Positions 24,054 through 34,347 of a stretch of DNA of 34,522 nucleotides are shown in pieces. How positions within the stretch are numbered: position 1 is the stretch's first letter; the number at the start of each line of letters is the position of its first letter. A model generated the notes under the pieces. It had not been told where the DNA came from and made no database searches. It saw only the letters and a program-made list of their open reading frames with translations. The position numbers and the translations under genes were made by a program. Source of the stretch: Bacillota bacterium (GTDB lineage Bacteria > Bacillota > Clostridia > Christensenellales > Aristaeellaceae); contig JAEYOW010000003.1 of the NCBI GenBank assembly GCA_023411375.1, positions 1 to 34,522 on the forward strand, in the 5' to 3' direction.

Positions 24054-25226
24054 ATGGTGAGCGCGTCCTTTGAAGGGCTGATCATTCGCCGGGAGCGCAT
24101 GGCAAAAAGCTGGAGCCAGGATGGGCTGTGCGCGGGCATCTGCGCGGTATCCTACCTGTCTAAAATCGAGAAGGGCAAGGCGGGGGCAAGCCGCGAAATA
24201 CTGGCCCTGCTGATGCAGCGGCTGGAGATTGTCTGGCATGGCGGCGAGGAAGCCGCGCGCGCGGCGGAGCTGGCGGAGCGGTTGTACGAGGCGGCGCTTT
24301 CCATGGATGGTCGGGCGGAGATAGCGCTGCTTACAGAGCTGGATCAAAACCGTGAGGCGTATATAAACGGGCCTTCCATGCTCGACCTGCTGCTGCTGGA
24401 ACGCCTCCTTGACCGTGAAAGCACTGATTTTGACCTGGCTTACTTTGAATCGGCGATGGATAACCGGCAGCGCGGCGTGTGGCTGATTCTGTCCGGGCGC
24501 TTTGAAGATGCGGTTCGCCTTTGGCCAACGCCCTACGCGCATGCGGCAGCCGGCGCGGCCGACTACGCCGCGGGGCGGTACGCTCAGGCGCAGGAGAGGC
24601 TTGCGCGCGCGTTTGAGCTTGCGTCGGAGGAATGCCTCGCGTTTGTAATGCTTCACTGCCGGCTCCTGCTGGGCAACTGCTACAGCGATCTAAACGATTT
24701 TGACGCCATGCTGCGCCACTACCGCGCGGCGGAACGTCTTGCCGCCGCGTTGGGCGACGTGGACGCGCTGAAAGATATCCGCTACAATATCGCGGCCACG
24801 GAAATGCAGTTTGGGCGATATGAACAGGCCTGCGAATACCTGCGCACGGTGGATAAGCCGCAGGCCATGCTCTTGCACAAGCTGGCCATCTGTCTGGAAA
24901 AGCTGGACAGGAAAGACGAAGCCCTAAACGCGCTGGAGCGTGCGGCTTCGGCTCCTGCTGAATATCCTTCAAGGGAGCAGGCGGATATGATGTGCGGTCT
25001 TGTCCGCTACCGGCTTATCCATCCAGGTTATCTGCACGACGCGGCCTATGGAGCGCTGCTGGAGGAATGCTTCGCGCGCATCCGGCGGGAGCTGCCAAAC
25101 GGCTATGCGGCTTTCCATCTGCCGTGGCTGGAGGAATGGTATACCGCTAACAGACAGTATAAGCAAGCATGGGAGCTTTTGCGGGATTTTCCTGAAGTGC
25201 ATGCTTCTTGGCGCAATAAGTCGTGA
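24054..25226 (+). CDS. XRE family regulator with TPR domain
   Basis: A 390-residue protein. The N-terminal helix-turn-helix (FEGLIIRRERMAKSWSQDGLCAG ... SYLSKIEKGKAGAS, residues about 5-45) is followed by about 330 residues of helical repeats with tetratricopeptide character (RYAQAQERLARAFELASEE, DFDAMLRHYRAAERLAAALGDVDAL, RYEQACEYLRTVDK, RKDEALNALERAAS). This is the layout of peptide- or protein-responsive regulators of the RRNPP kind. ATG 24054 has GGGAGGAA upstream. No small signal-peptide gene was seen next to it; the following gene is an MFS transporter, a possible target. The ligand is unknown. Confidence 0.85.
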   Translation: MVSASFEGLIIRRERMAKSWSQDGLCAGICAVSYLSKIEKGKAGASREILALLMQRLEIVWHGGEEAARAAELAERLYEAALSMDGRAEIALLTELDQNREAYINGPSMLDLLLLERLLDRESTDFDLAYFESAMDNRQRGVWLILSGRFEDAVRLWPTPYAHAAAGAADYAAGRYAQAQERLARAFELASEECLAFVMLHCRLLLGNCYSDLNDFDAMLRHYRAAERLAAALGDVDALKDIRYNIAATEMQFGRYEQACEYLRTVDKPQAMLLHKLAICLEKLDRKDEALNALERAASAPAEYPSREQADMMCGLVRYRLIHPGYLHDAAYGALLEECFARIRRELPNGYAAFHLPWLEEWYTANRQYKQAWELLRDFPEVHASWRNKS

Positions 25227-25289
25227 TAATAGAAATGATTTTCCCAAAACAACCGCCTGTTTTTCGTTTAAAGAAAGCGTTACAATAAA

Positions 25290-25317
25290 GGGGAAGGATG
25301 TGATGGTTCCCCGATGA
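25290..25317 (+). promoter_or_regulatory. Four-codon leader frame and hairpin overlapping the MFS start
   Basis: ATG 25303 opens a frame of four codons (Met-Val-Pro-Arg) whose TGA overlaps the MFS start codon in an ATGA junction. AAGGAT is well placed for this leader but far from the MFS start. GGGGAA (25290-25295) can pair with TTCCCC (25307-25312), enclosing the ribosome site. A translational coupling device is possible. A TACAAT at 25281-25286 may be a -10 box without a good -35. Confidence 0.4.
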
Positions 25318-26573
25318 AAAATACGCTTTGGACAAAAAATTTTACGTTCCTGACCGTTGCGACCGTGCTTGGCGCGGCGGGTGGCATCGCGTCTTCGTTT
25401 GCGCTTTCGTTCCTGGTGTTTGACGAAACGGGCAGTACCTTTGCGGCCGCGCTTCTGGTCGCGGCGCAGCTGATCCCGGGCTTTTTAATTCCGCTGATGG
25501 CTGCGCCCTGGATGGACCGGTTGCCTCGCAAGCCCTTTTTAGTGGCTGGCGACGTGGTAAACGGCGTGCTATATGCTTTTGCGGGGCTGTACTTGTTGAA
25601 TTTTCCGTTCAGCTATACGGGCTATCTTCTGTTTTCGATGCTGTTGGCGGCGCTGGGCGCGTTTGACTCGTTGGCCTACAACAGCCTGTATCCGCAGCTG
25701 ATACCGGAGGGCTGCGAGCAGAAGGGCTACACGGTGTCCGGAATGGTATACCCGACGATGAAGGTGCTGATGACCCCGGTGGCGGCGCTACTGTTTCAGA
25801 AGGTCGGCGTGGCGGTGATTTTACTGGCGCAGGGCGCGTTGTCCCTCCTGGCGGCGCTGGTGGAAAGCCGCATTCGCCTGAGGGAAGAGGACAGGCGCGG
25901 GGATGAGCGGTTTTCCTTCCGGCTTTGGCGGCGCGATCTCGCGGACGCGGGACGCTATTTGCGAAAAGAACGCGGCATTCGTGGCATCTACGCCTACATG
26001 GCGGCTACCAACGGCGTGGCGGAGGGATACGCGCCGCTGCTGGTGGCGTTTTTTCGTACAGCCCCGGGGTTTACGGTGGCAATGTACTCGGCGTTTTCCG
26101 TGGCGGAATTTGCGGGCCGCACGCTTGGGGGGCTTTTCCATTACCATGTGGAGATACCGCCCAAAAGGCGGTTTTCCTTCGCGTTTCTGGTTTACCAGGT
26201 TTATGAGGCCATGGATATGCTGTTGCTATGGCTGCCCTATCCGGCAATGCTGATCAACCGCGCCGTGTGCGGCCTTTTAGGCATCAACAGCGCCACCATG
26301 CGGCAGGCGGCAGTGCAGCGCAGCATTCCCGACGCGCTGCGCGCAAAGCTCAACGCCTTTGAATCCATGCTCATTTCCGCCGCCTGCTGCGTGCTCAGCC
26401 TGCTGGTGGGAGCCCTGGGAGAGGTTCTGGATTACCGGCTGTGCATTACATTATGCGGCGCGTTTGGCTGCGCGTGCTGCTGGGCGACCATCTGGCGGGA
26501 AAGGCGCGCGGTACGTCAAATTTATAACGAACGCGATTCGCGGATGGAGGCTTGGGCAGAAAAGGCGCAATAA
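25314..26573 (+). CDS. MFS transporter
   Basis: A 419-residue membrane protein with about 12 hydrophobic segments arranged as in the major facilitator superfamily (drug/macrolide-efflux-like group). The first loop carries the short motif WMDRLPRKPFLVAGD near residues 63-77, the family's conserved loop 2-3 element. The substrate is unknown; efflux of a small molecule is the usual role for this group. It is downstream of the XRE-TPR regulator, which may control it. The C-terminus ends in a charged cytoplasmic tail, and a terminator follows. Confidence 0.88.
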   Translation: MKNTLWTKNFTFLTVATVLGAAGGIASSFALSFLVFDETGSTFAAALLVAAQLIPGFLIPLMAAPWMDRLPRKPFLVAGDVVNGVLYAFAGLYLLNFPFSYTGYLLFSMLLAALGAFDSLAYNSLYPQLIPEGCEQKGYTVSGMVYPTMKVLMTPVAALLFQKVGVAVILLAQGALSLLAALVESRIRLREEDRRGDERFSFRLWRRDLADAGRYLRKERGIRGIYAYMAATNGVAEGYAPLLVAFFRTAPGFTVAMYSAFSVAEFAGRTLGGLFHYHVEIPPKRRFSFAFLVYQVYEAMDMLLLWLPYPAMLINRAVCGLLGINSATMRQAAVQRSIPDALRAKLNAFESMLISAACCVLSLLVGALGEVLDYRLCITLCGAFGCACCWATIWRERRAVRQIYNERDSRMEAWAEKAQ

Positions 26574-26590
26574 AGGATTGTTGACAGAAT

Positions 26591-26628
26591 AAAATTAGGC
26601 CGGGAATATAATTCTACGGCCCAATTTT
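26591..26628 (+). terminator. Terminator after the MFS gene
   Basis: AAAATTAGGCCG (26591-26602) pairs with CGGCCCAATTTT (26617-26628) with one mismatch, and an inner GAAT/ATTC pair extends the stem. The T-run is part of the stem. Confidence 0.75.
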
Positions 26629-26639
26629 GATAGCATTCA

Positions 26640-26825
26640 AATGTCAAGGAGACGGCTTTGAAGCGCCTCCCACCCTTTGACAGCAGCCTGAAGCGTCCCG
26701 CACAGCGGAACGCTTCAGAACGTTGACTGGCTGCATGAAACCCACTCCGGCCTTCTTTGCCGGCGCCGATCCGGTTCCCGCGGGGATGCCAGCTCCAAAC
26801 CCCGCCTTTTCAGAGTCTTAAGCAT
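26640..26825. other. Non-coding stretch with several inverted repeats
   Basis: Between the MFS terminator and the Gin gene lies a structured stretch: GTCAAGGAG with CTCCCACCCTTTGAC (26643-26681, interrupted), a perfect 9-bp stem CTGAAGCGT/ACGCTTCAG (26688-26696 with 26710-26718), and CCGGC/GCCGG (26748-26764). Frames on the minus strand are open for parts of it but lack ribosome sites. It could be a small RNA, the 3' region of the Gin transcript or a repeat-family member; I recognise none with certainty. Confidence 0.35.
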
Positions 26826-26828
26826 CTT

Positions 26829-27014
26829 TTATTGCTGCGCCGCCGCGCCCGTATAGAGCCTGAGCAGCCTGCGGCGCTTGCCGCGCCGGGGCAGCTCTGC
26901 CACCGGGGCGCTCAGCAGCCGCTTTTCACAGGGAAAGCAGATCAGGCATCCCATCACATGCAGCCCCGTGGGGTATTCCTGTCCGCATAGCAGGCATTTT
27001 TGCTGGTTCATCAT
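26829..27014 (-). CDS. Gin/CsfB-type anti-sigma zinc-binding protein (sporulation)
   Basis: A 61-residue zinc-binding protein with two Cys pairs in the pattern KCLLCGQEYPTGLHVMG then CLICFPCEKRLL, the arrangement of Gin (CsfB). In Bacillus Gin inhibits SigG in the wrong compartment or too early, and also acts on SigE. The frame is open further upstream; ATG 27014 (or the next codon) is chosen because GGAAAGGGAT lies 6-8 bases before it and the family starts there. A basic tail (PRRGKRRRLLRL) follows the zinc region. It fits with sigK 3 kb away as evidence of endospore formation. Confidence 0.72.
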   Translation of the reverse strand: MMNQQKCLLCGQEYPTGLHVMGCLICFPCEKRLLSAPVAELPRRGKRRRLLRLYTGAAAQQ

Positions 27015-27089
27015 TATCCATCCCTTTCCGCACAAGGCAGGTGCTTCCAACTGCAACATGCCCGGAAGGAAAGAAAATTATACATATTT

Positions 27090-30686
<3,597 letters not shown>

Positions 30687-30794
30687 GTTTGAATTCCTCT
30701 CGCTGTATCGATTTTCTGGCCGCCGGGGCGCGCCTGAACCCGCCCAGTTGATTATACCTTGCGAGGAAGGAAAAGACAAGCAAGCGGATGGATT

Positions 30795-31484
30795 TCAAAG
30801 TGAGGCGTTAAAAACAAGGCCACCGTGATAACGGCATTCGTAAACGCGTTCCGTCTCCCGGAAGATTTCCTCCTCCCCGCAAAACCATTCCAGATCGCCC
30901 GAAACGCGGTTGTGATAGGAGAACTCATTGCGCCGGTAGCACAGCGGCCCGCGAAAGGGATAGGCCTCTGGCCTATTGCGCAGCGCTTCCTTGAGAAAAT
31001 CGCCGGAAAAGCCGTCCGAAAGCGTATGCCCGCAGTAGTTCATGAGCCAGACGGCCCTGCCGTCCGCAAAGACGGCCTCCTCGCCGCCGAAGCGGTCTCC
31101 ACCCAACCAGGTATCGATATAAAGATAAGGGCTTTCCTCATAGCGCAGATCGTGCGACCCAGGACGTGTGGGCACGGGCTCCTCTGCGCCATAACCGGCG
31201 TAGGTCGCGGCGGACGCGCGGCGCAGAAAGGCGGACAACTGGCACCGGCCTATGCCTGTGAGGACATCCGCCCGTTCTTCGCACGGAACGGGAGCCTTTA
31301 GCAGCCGGTCGGCGCTTACGTCCAACGTGCCGCAAATCGTGAGCAGGCGCTCCAGATCCGGCATGCTTTGGCCGGCTTCCCATTTGGCGACGGACTGGCG
31401 GGACACACACAGCGCCTCGGCCAACGCCTCCTGGGTCAAGCCTCGGCGCATGCGCCATTCCTTAACGTTTTGAGCGAAATACAT
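30795..31484 (-). CDS. XRE family regulator with DUF5680-like C-terminal domain
   Basis: A 229-residue protein. Residues 1-62 are a Cro/CI-type helix-turn-helix (GLTQEALAEALCVSRQSVAKWEAGQSMPDLERLLTI). The remainder has the features I associate with DUF5680 (FLRRASAATYAGYG, LYIDTWLGGDRFGGEEAVF, VWLMNYCGH, FLKEALRN ... YPFRGP), a domain found with such helix-turn-helix regions in Clostridia and thought to sense a small ligand. A strong ribosome site (TTTGGAGGTG) precedes the ATG. It is divergent from the VOC gene and may control it. Confidence 0.85.
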   Translation of the reverse strand: MYFAQNVKEWRMRRGLTQEALAEALCVSRQSVAKWEAGQSMPDLERLLTICGTLDVSADRLLKAPVPCEERADVLTGIGRCQLSAFLRRASAATYAGYGAEEPVPTRPGSHDLRYEESPYLYIDTWLGGDRFGGEEAVFADGRAVWLMNYCGHTLSDGFSGDFLKEALRNRPEAYPFRGPLCYRRNEFSYHNRVSGDLEWFCGEEEIFRETERVYECRYHGGLVFNASL

Positions 31485-31573
31485 CGTTTCACCTCCAAAG
31501 GAAGCATATCATGGGCGGGCAGAGAGCGCCATCCCCTTGCGCGAACATTTTCGCAACTGCCGGTTGCGCTACC

Positions 31574-31602
31574 TTGCGGGCTTTGGCATACCATGCTAGA
31601 AT
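31574..31602 (+). promoter_or_regulatory. Promoter of the VOC gene
   Basis: TTGCGG (31574-31579), 17 bases, TAGAAT (31597-31602), with TGC directly before the -10 box as an extended element. It lies in the 181-base divergent gap between the XRE/DUF5680 gene and the VOC gene. Confidence 0.6.
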
Positions 31603-31665
31603 GGGGAAAAGAGCAATGCGCGAACCATGGCTGCCGCGCCGTACACAGCGGAGGGAGGAATACAG

Positions 31666-32037
31666 GTGATCCGTAAAATCGACCATATTGTAATCACTAC
31701 GGCGCATCCATCCCAATGCCTTTCGTTTTACGAAAAGCTGGGTTTTGCGGCAAGGAATGTGGGCGGCAGGTACGAGCTGTTCGCCGGGGATTTTAAAATC
31801 AACGTACATGTGAAGGGAAAAGAGCTGACGCCCCATGCAGCGAAGGTGCGGCCGGGCAGCGCCGACCTGTGCTTTGAAATTGATTGCGACCTGGAAAGCT
31901 GCCGGGAGGGGCTGGAGGCAAAAGGGCTGTGCGTAGAGCTTGGCATTGTGGGCCGCACTGGGGTAAAGGGGGGCATGCGTTCAATTTACCTGCGCGATCC
32001 GGATGGAAACCTGGTGGAGCTATGTAGCTATGCATAG
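31666..32037 (+). CDS. VOC family protein (glyoxalase/bleomycin-resistance fold)
   Basis: A 123-residue single-domain vicinal-oxygen-chelate protein. It contains the first metal His in KIDHIVITT (residue about 5), a second His in INVHVKG, and the C-terminal metal Glu in YLRDPDGNLVELCSY. The start is GTG 31666, with GGAGGGAGGAA correctly spaced; the frame before it is open but lacks family similarity. Members are lyases, dioxygenases or binding proteins for thiol-reactive compounds; the substrate cannot be inferred. It stands alone between the divergent XRE/DUF5680 gene and a converging gene. Confidence 0.87.
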   Translation: MIRKIDHIVITTAHPSQCLSFYEKLGFAARNVGGRYELFAGDFKINVHVKGKELTPHAAKVRPGSADLCFEIDCDLESCREGLEAKGLCVELGIVGRTGVKGGMRSIYLRDPDGNLVELCSYA

Positions 32038-32064
32038 AACGAGGACTTCAACCGGGCGAATTGG

Positions 32065-32101
32065 AAAAAACAGGCGTTAAGCACACCGTGCCACGCCTGT
32101 T
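32065..32101 (-). terminator. Terminator between converging genes
   Basis: A perfect 9-bp stem AACAGGCGT/ACGCCTGTT (32069-32077 with 32093-32101) is followed on the minus strand by a run of T residues (complement of 32065-32070). It ends the minus-strand gene 32127-32759. Confidence 0.8.
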
Positions 32102-32126
32102 CATAACGCTCGTGCCGCGCTGCTTG

Positions 32127-32759
32127 CTAACGCATTTCGTCAAGCAGCCAGTTCATCAGCTTAAGCGCGTTTTCGATATTGCCGCCGGAGGCGAGCAGGC
32201 TGAGCGTCATTCCGCCGGGCATCAGGCCGTAAGCCTCAAGCCCCGTCAGCGTATCCGTAGGAATGCCGATCAGGTATTTCTTACCCGTTTCGTTATCCGT
32301 CACGTAGCCGTTTTTCAGGTCGATGCCCTCCACGTTGAGCGTTCCGTCATCAATGTAGGGTTGAAGGTCCAAAAGCGCGCCGCCCTGCGCAAGATTTTGG
32401 AAGCGTTCCAGCGTAAGCATGTACAGGTCGCCCTGCCCGGCGCTGGCCCAGACCATCAGCTGCATGTCTCCATACGTTTCGTCGTAGCCGATGGAGGTAA
32501 AGGTGACCTCCTCCATATCGGGAAACAGGGTCTGCTGCAACTCAACCATCAGCGCGTCGATGCTCTTGGGCGCGTCGGAGGCGACAAAGCCCTCTCCGTA
32601 CCATTCCACCTTGAGGTGTTCGGGGCTGCGGTAACGGGTTGTAGTGTAAAGAAGATTCCAGCCGAAAATGGCGACTGCAATCAACAGGACGTACTGCCAC
32701 CAGGCATAGGTGAAGTGGTTCCGAATCCGTTTTTTGGTGATGGGCATTTTAAAACTCAA
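32127..32759 (-). CDS. Membrane-anchored hypothetical protein
   Basis: A 210-residue protein. A basic N-terminus (KKRIRNH) leads into one membrane helix (about residues 22-40, WWQYVLLIAVAIFGWNLLY). The rest is extracellular and acidic, with features reminiscent of part of a solute-binding fold (TSIGYDETYGDMQLMVW, GDLYMLTLERFQNLAQGGALLDLQPYIDDG, YLIGIPTDT, ALKLMNWLLDEMR), but it is only half the usual size. I do not recognise a named family. The start is a TTG at 32759 with GGAG eight bases upstream; ATG 32747 is the alternative but has no ribosome site. A hairpin and a 22-residue frame lie just upstream. Confidence 0.7.
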   Translation of the reverse strand: MSFKMPITKKRIRNHFTYAWWQYVLLIAVAIFGWNLLYTTTRYRSPEHLKVEWYGEGFVASDAPKSIDALMVELQQTLFPDMEEVTFTSIGYDETYGDMQLMVWASAGQGDLYMLTLERFQNLAQGGALLDLQPYIDDGTLNVEGIDLKNGYVTDNETGKKYLIGIPTDTLTGLEAYGLMPGGMTLSLLASGGNIENALKLMNWLLDEMR

Positions 32760-32796
32760 ATCAATCACTCCATTGATATCAGAAAAGATAGACCGC

Positions 32797-32821
32797 GAGC
32801 CGCGCAAAAAGGGCGCGGCTC
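32797..32821 (-). promoter_or_regulatory. Hairpin between the 22-residue frame and the membrane protein gene
   Basis: GAGCCGCGC (32797-32805) pairs perfectly with GCGCGGCTC (32813-32821) around a 7-base loop. On the minus strand it follows the stop of the small frame by 12 bases and precedes the next start by 37. No immediate T-run, so an attenuator or RNA-processing element is as likely as a terminator. Confidence 0.5.
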
Positions 32822-32833
32822 TTGCGGAGAACT

Positions 32834-32902
32834 TTAGTCTCTGGGCTTCACCGTGGGGACAAGGTCGGCCATATTGTTAAAGCCTTTCGCTTGCTGCGGC
32901 AT
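32834..32902 (-). CDS. Possible 22-residue small protein or leader peptide
   Basis: ATG 32902 opens a 22-codon frame (MPQQAKGFNNMADLVPTVKP, then Arg-Asp and stop). AGGGAGATAGGA directly upstream is an excellent ribosome site, the main reason to call it. It runs in the same direction as the membrane protein gene, with a perfect hairpin between them. No similarity is recognised. It could be a small functional protein or a leader whose translation affects the hairpin. Confidence 0.42.
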   Translation of the reverse strand: MPQQAKGFNNMADLVPTVKPRD

Positions 32903-33027
32903 TGTCCTATCTCCCTTGTTTTTGGGTTTCACACCCCCTGTTAGGCTATGCGGTTAACTGTTTTCATCAAAAACGCATACGCTTTGAAATAAACATTTCC
33001 GAAGGGCTTCTTAAATACAAAGAAGAA

Positions 33028-33060
33028 GTCCTGATATTCCCGATTAGGGAACATCAGGAC
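33028..33060 (-). terminator. Terminator of the broken minus-strand gene
   Basis: GTCCTGAT-TTCCC pairs with GGGAA-ATCAGGAC with one mismatch in a 14-position stem (33028-33041 with 33047-33060). On the minus strand it overlaps the stop codon of the coding remnant and is followed by TTCTTCTTTG. Confidence 0.7.
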
Positions 33061-33104
33061 TCTATCATTTTACTCACTTTTGAAGCATAAGTCAAGACCT
33101 GCCA

Positions 33105-33114
33105 ACCGGAACGC
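33105..33114 (+). repeat. Target-site duplication, left copy
   Basis: ACCGGAACGC, identical to the copy at 33254-33263 on the other side of the MITE-like element. Confidence 0.75.
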
Positions 33115-33253
33115 CAGGGCAGCGTCATTTAACTTCAAATTTGCGCCACGCACCTTTGATATCGATTTTCCGATCAATTCATTCTCACTTTTGTGTCAAA
33201 AATGGCTCTCAATGGCTTCTGTGTAAAGATTCGTTTTAAATGACGCTGCCCTG
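33115..33253 (+). mobile_element. 139-bp MITE-like element with perfect 18-bp terminal inverted repeats
   Basis: The ends CAGGGCAGCGTCATTTAA (33115-33132) and TTAAATGACGCTGCCCTG (33236-33253) are exact inverted copies, and identical 10-bp direct repeats flank them. The interior (about 103 bases) has no coding frame of note. CAGGG ends with 8-10-bp duplications are what I recall for the ISAs1 family, so this may be a deletion derivative moved by an ISAs1-type transposase; no such transposase gene is in the window. The interrupted coding frame independently supports insertion. Confidence 0.8.
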
Positions 33254-33263
33254 ACCGGAACGC
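33254..33263 (+). repeat. Target-site duplication, right copy
   Basis: ACCGGAACGC, identical to 33105-33114. Confidence 0.75.
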
Positions 33264-33360
33264 TTCAGTTCCTTTGTTACATCAGGATAGATTCCGTAAA
33301 CGGTCGAAATATCCTTGTATTTGGAAATCGGGGAAACATTATCGTTTGTAAATTTGAATC

Positions 33361-33535
33361 GTGTATAAAATAGTCATGACCACCGGCTAAGCCGGTGGAT
33401 TAACGAAGCCCTATAAGGGCATGGTACCGGCAGCGCTAAAGCGCTCTGAAAGTCTGCCAACCGCACCACGTCCTCTGGCCGCCCCTAAAGGGGCGGCTCA
33501 GCCCGTTGACAACCCCCACCGTCAACGGTTTTTTT
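33361..33535 (+). ncRNA. Candidate structured RNA: hairpin cluster ending in a terminator
   Basis: Successive stems: 33380-33398 (8 bp, loop TAA), 33408-33420 (4 bp, loop TATAA), 33432-33445 (5 bp, loop TAAA) inside a GGC/GCC outer pair (33429-33431 with 33456-33458), 33478-33497 (8 bp, loop TAAA), and 33503-33528 (8 bp, 10-base loop) followed by seven T residues, a classic terminator. Stems differ in sequence but loops share a C-TAA(A)-G form. TATAAA at 33364-33369 could be a -10 box. It may be an independent small RNA, an IS200/IS605-type element end or guide-RNA-like piece, or the 5' region of the adjacent IS1182 element. I cannot assign a known class. Confidence 0.5.
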
Positions 33536-33609
33536 GCTGTAAGAAGGAAGAAAACAGCATCGAAACGTCGAATAGAAACAGTAAGAAAGCGAGAAAACAC
33601 AACGGATAG

Positions 33610-34347
33610 GTGGCCAAACGCATGCTGCGCAGATCAGACGAGAAGCAACAGCAAATGGAACTGGTCATTATTGAGCAGATGATACCTAAAGACCACCTGC
33701 TGCGCAGGATAGACCGCAGCATCGACTTTTCGTTCATCCATAAGTTGTGTGAACCGTTGTACTGCGCGGATAACGGGCGTCCCGCCATCGACCCCGAGGT
33801 ACTGTTTCGGATGCTGTTCGTGGGGTGCCTGTACGGCATTCGCGCCGAGCGCTGCCTGGAGGAAGAGGTCAACTACAACATCGCCTACAAGTGGTTTTGC
33901 GGGCTGGGGATTACGGAGAAGGCGCACGAAGCCACAACGCTGAGCGTCAACCGCAAGCGCCGTTTCCGCAACAATGATATCCCTGAACAGATATTCAACG
34001 AGATTCTGCACCAGGCCATCGCGAAAGGGCTAGTAGACGGGGAGATATTGTATACCGGATCGACGCATGTAAAGGCGAAAGCCAACAAGCATAAGAAATC
34101 AACCGTCGAGATTCAGCGCACCCCGAAGGCGTATCTGGACGAGCTGGATGAAGCCATCGCGGCGGACCGTGCGGAGCTGGGCAAGAAGCCTTTTGAGAAG
34201 AAGGATGACGACGAGCCGCCCATGGCCACCGTCCAGCAAAGCACGACCGATCCCGAAAGCGGACAACTGCACCGGGAAAGGAAGCCTGACGGCTTCCACT
34301 ACAGTGAGCACCGCACGGTGGACAGCAAGCACAACATCGTCGTCACC
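33610..34347 (+). pseudogene. IS1182-family transposase, inactivated and interrupted
   Basis: The 246 in-frame codons match the N-terminal and first catalytic part of IS1182-type DDE transposases: a DUF772-like region (NGRPAIDPEVLFRMLFVGCLYGIRAERCLEEEV ... YKWFCGLG), then LYTGSTHVKAKANKHK and DGFHYSEHRTVDSKHNIVVT. Two defects are visible. The motif normally reads YTDSTH, and the Asp, presumed first catalytic residue, is Gly150 (GGA at 34057). The reading frame is then cut at 34347/34348 by an IS3-family end; the codons after that belong to the inserted element. GTG 33610 or ATG 33622 is the start. Confidence 0.82.

Larger units (their letters stand above)
33054..33375 (-). pseudogene. 3' remnant of a coding gene split by a MITE-like insertion
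   Basis: If the 139-bp element and one copy of its 10-bp duplication are removed, the minus strand reads as one open frame of about 57 codons across the junction, ending in TGA at 33054-33056. It includes SPISKYKDISTVYGIYPDV before the junction and KRSGWQVLTYASKVSK across and after it. A terminator overlaps the stop. An in-frame stop and the hairpin cluster lie at the upstream end, so the 5' part is lost. I do not recognise the protein. The low-GC codon use differs from neighbouring genes, suggesting transferred DNA. Confidence 0.6.

Noticed and set aside
23682..24656. Minus-strand frame overlapping sigK and the XRE-TPR gene, with a well-placed ATG near the sigK ribosome site
   Set aside because: The ATG at 23915 reads into a different frame from the SigK protein. 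The SigK frame has full family similarity from the TTG start, so the other frame is spurious.
26706..26718. Thirteen bases (CGGAACGCTTCAG) shared with 33257-33269
   Set aside because: Several 13-base matches are expected by chance in a 34.5-kb window. The one at 33257 is explained by the target duplication and the coding remnant; no longer similarity surrounds either copy.
33495..33503. Extra small hairpin GGC-TCA-GCC in the hairpin cluster
   Set aside because: It overlaps the much stronger stems at 33478-33497 and 33503-33528, so it is unlikely to form.
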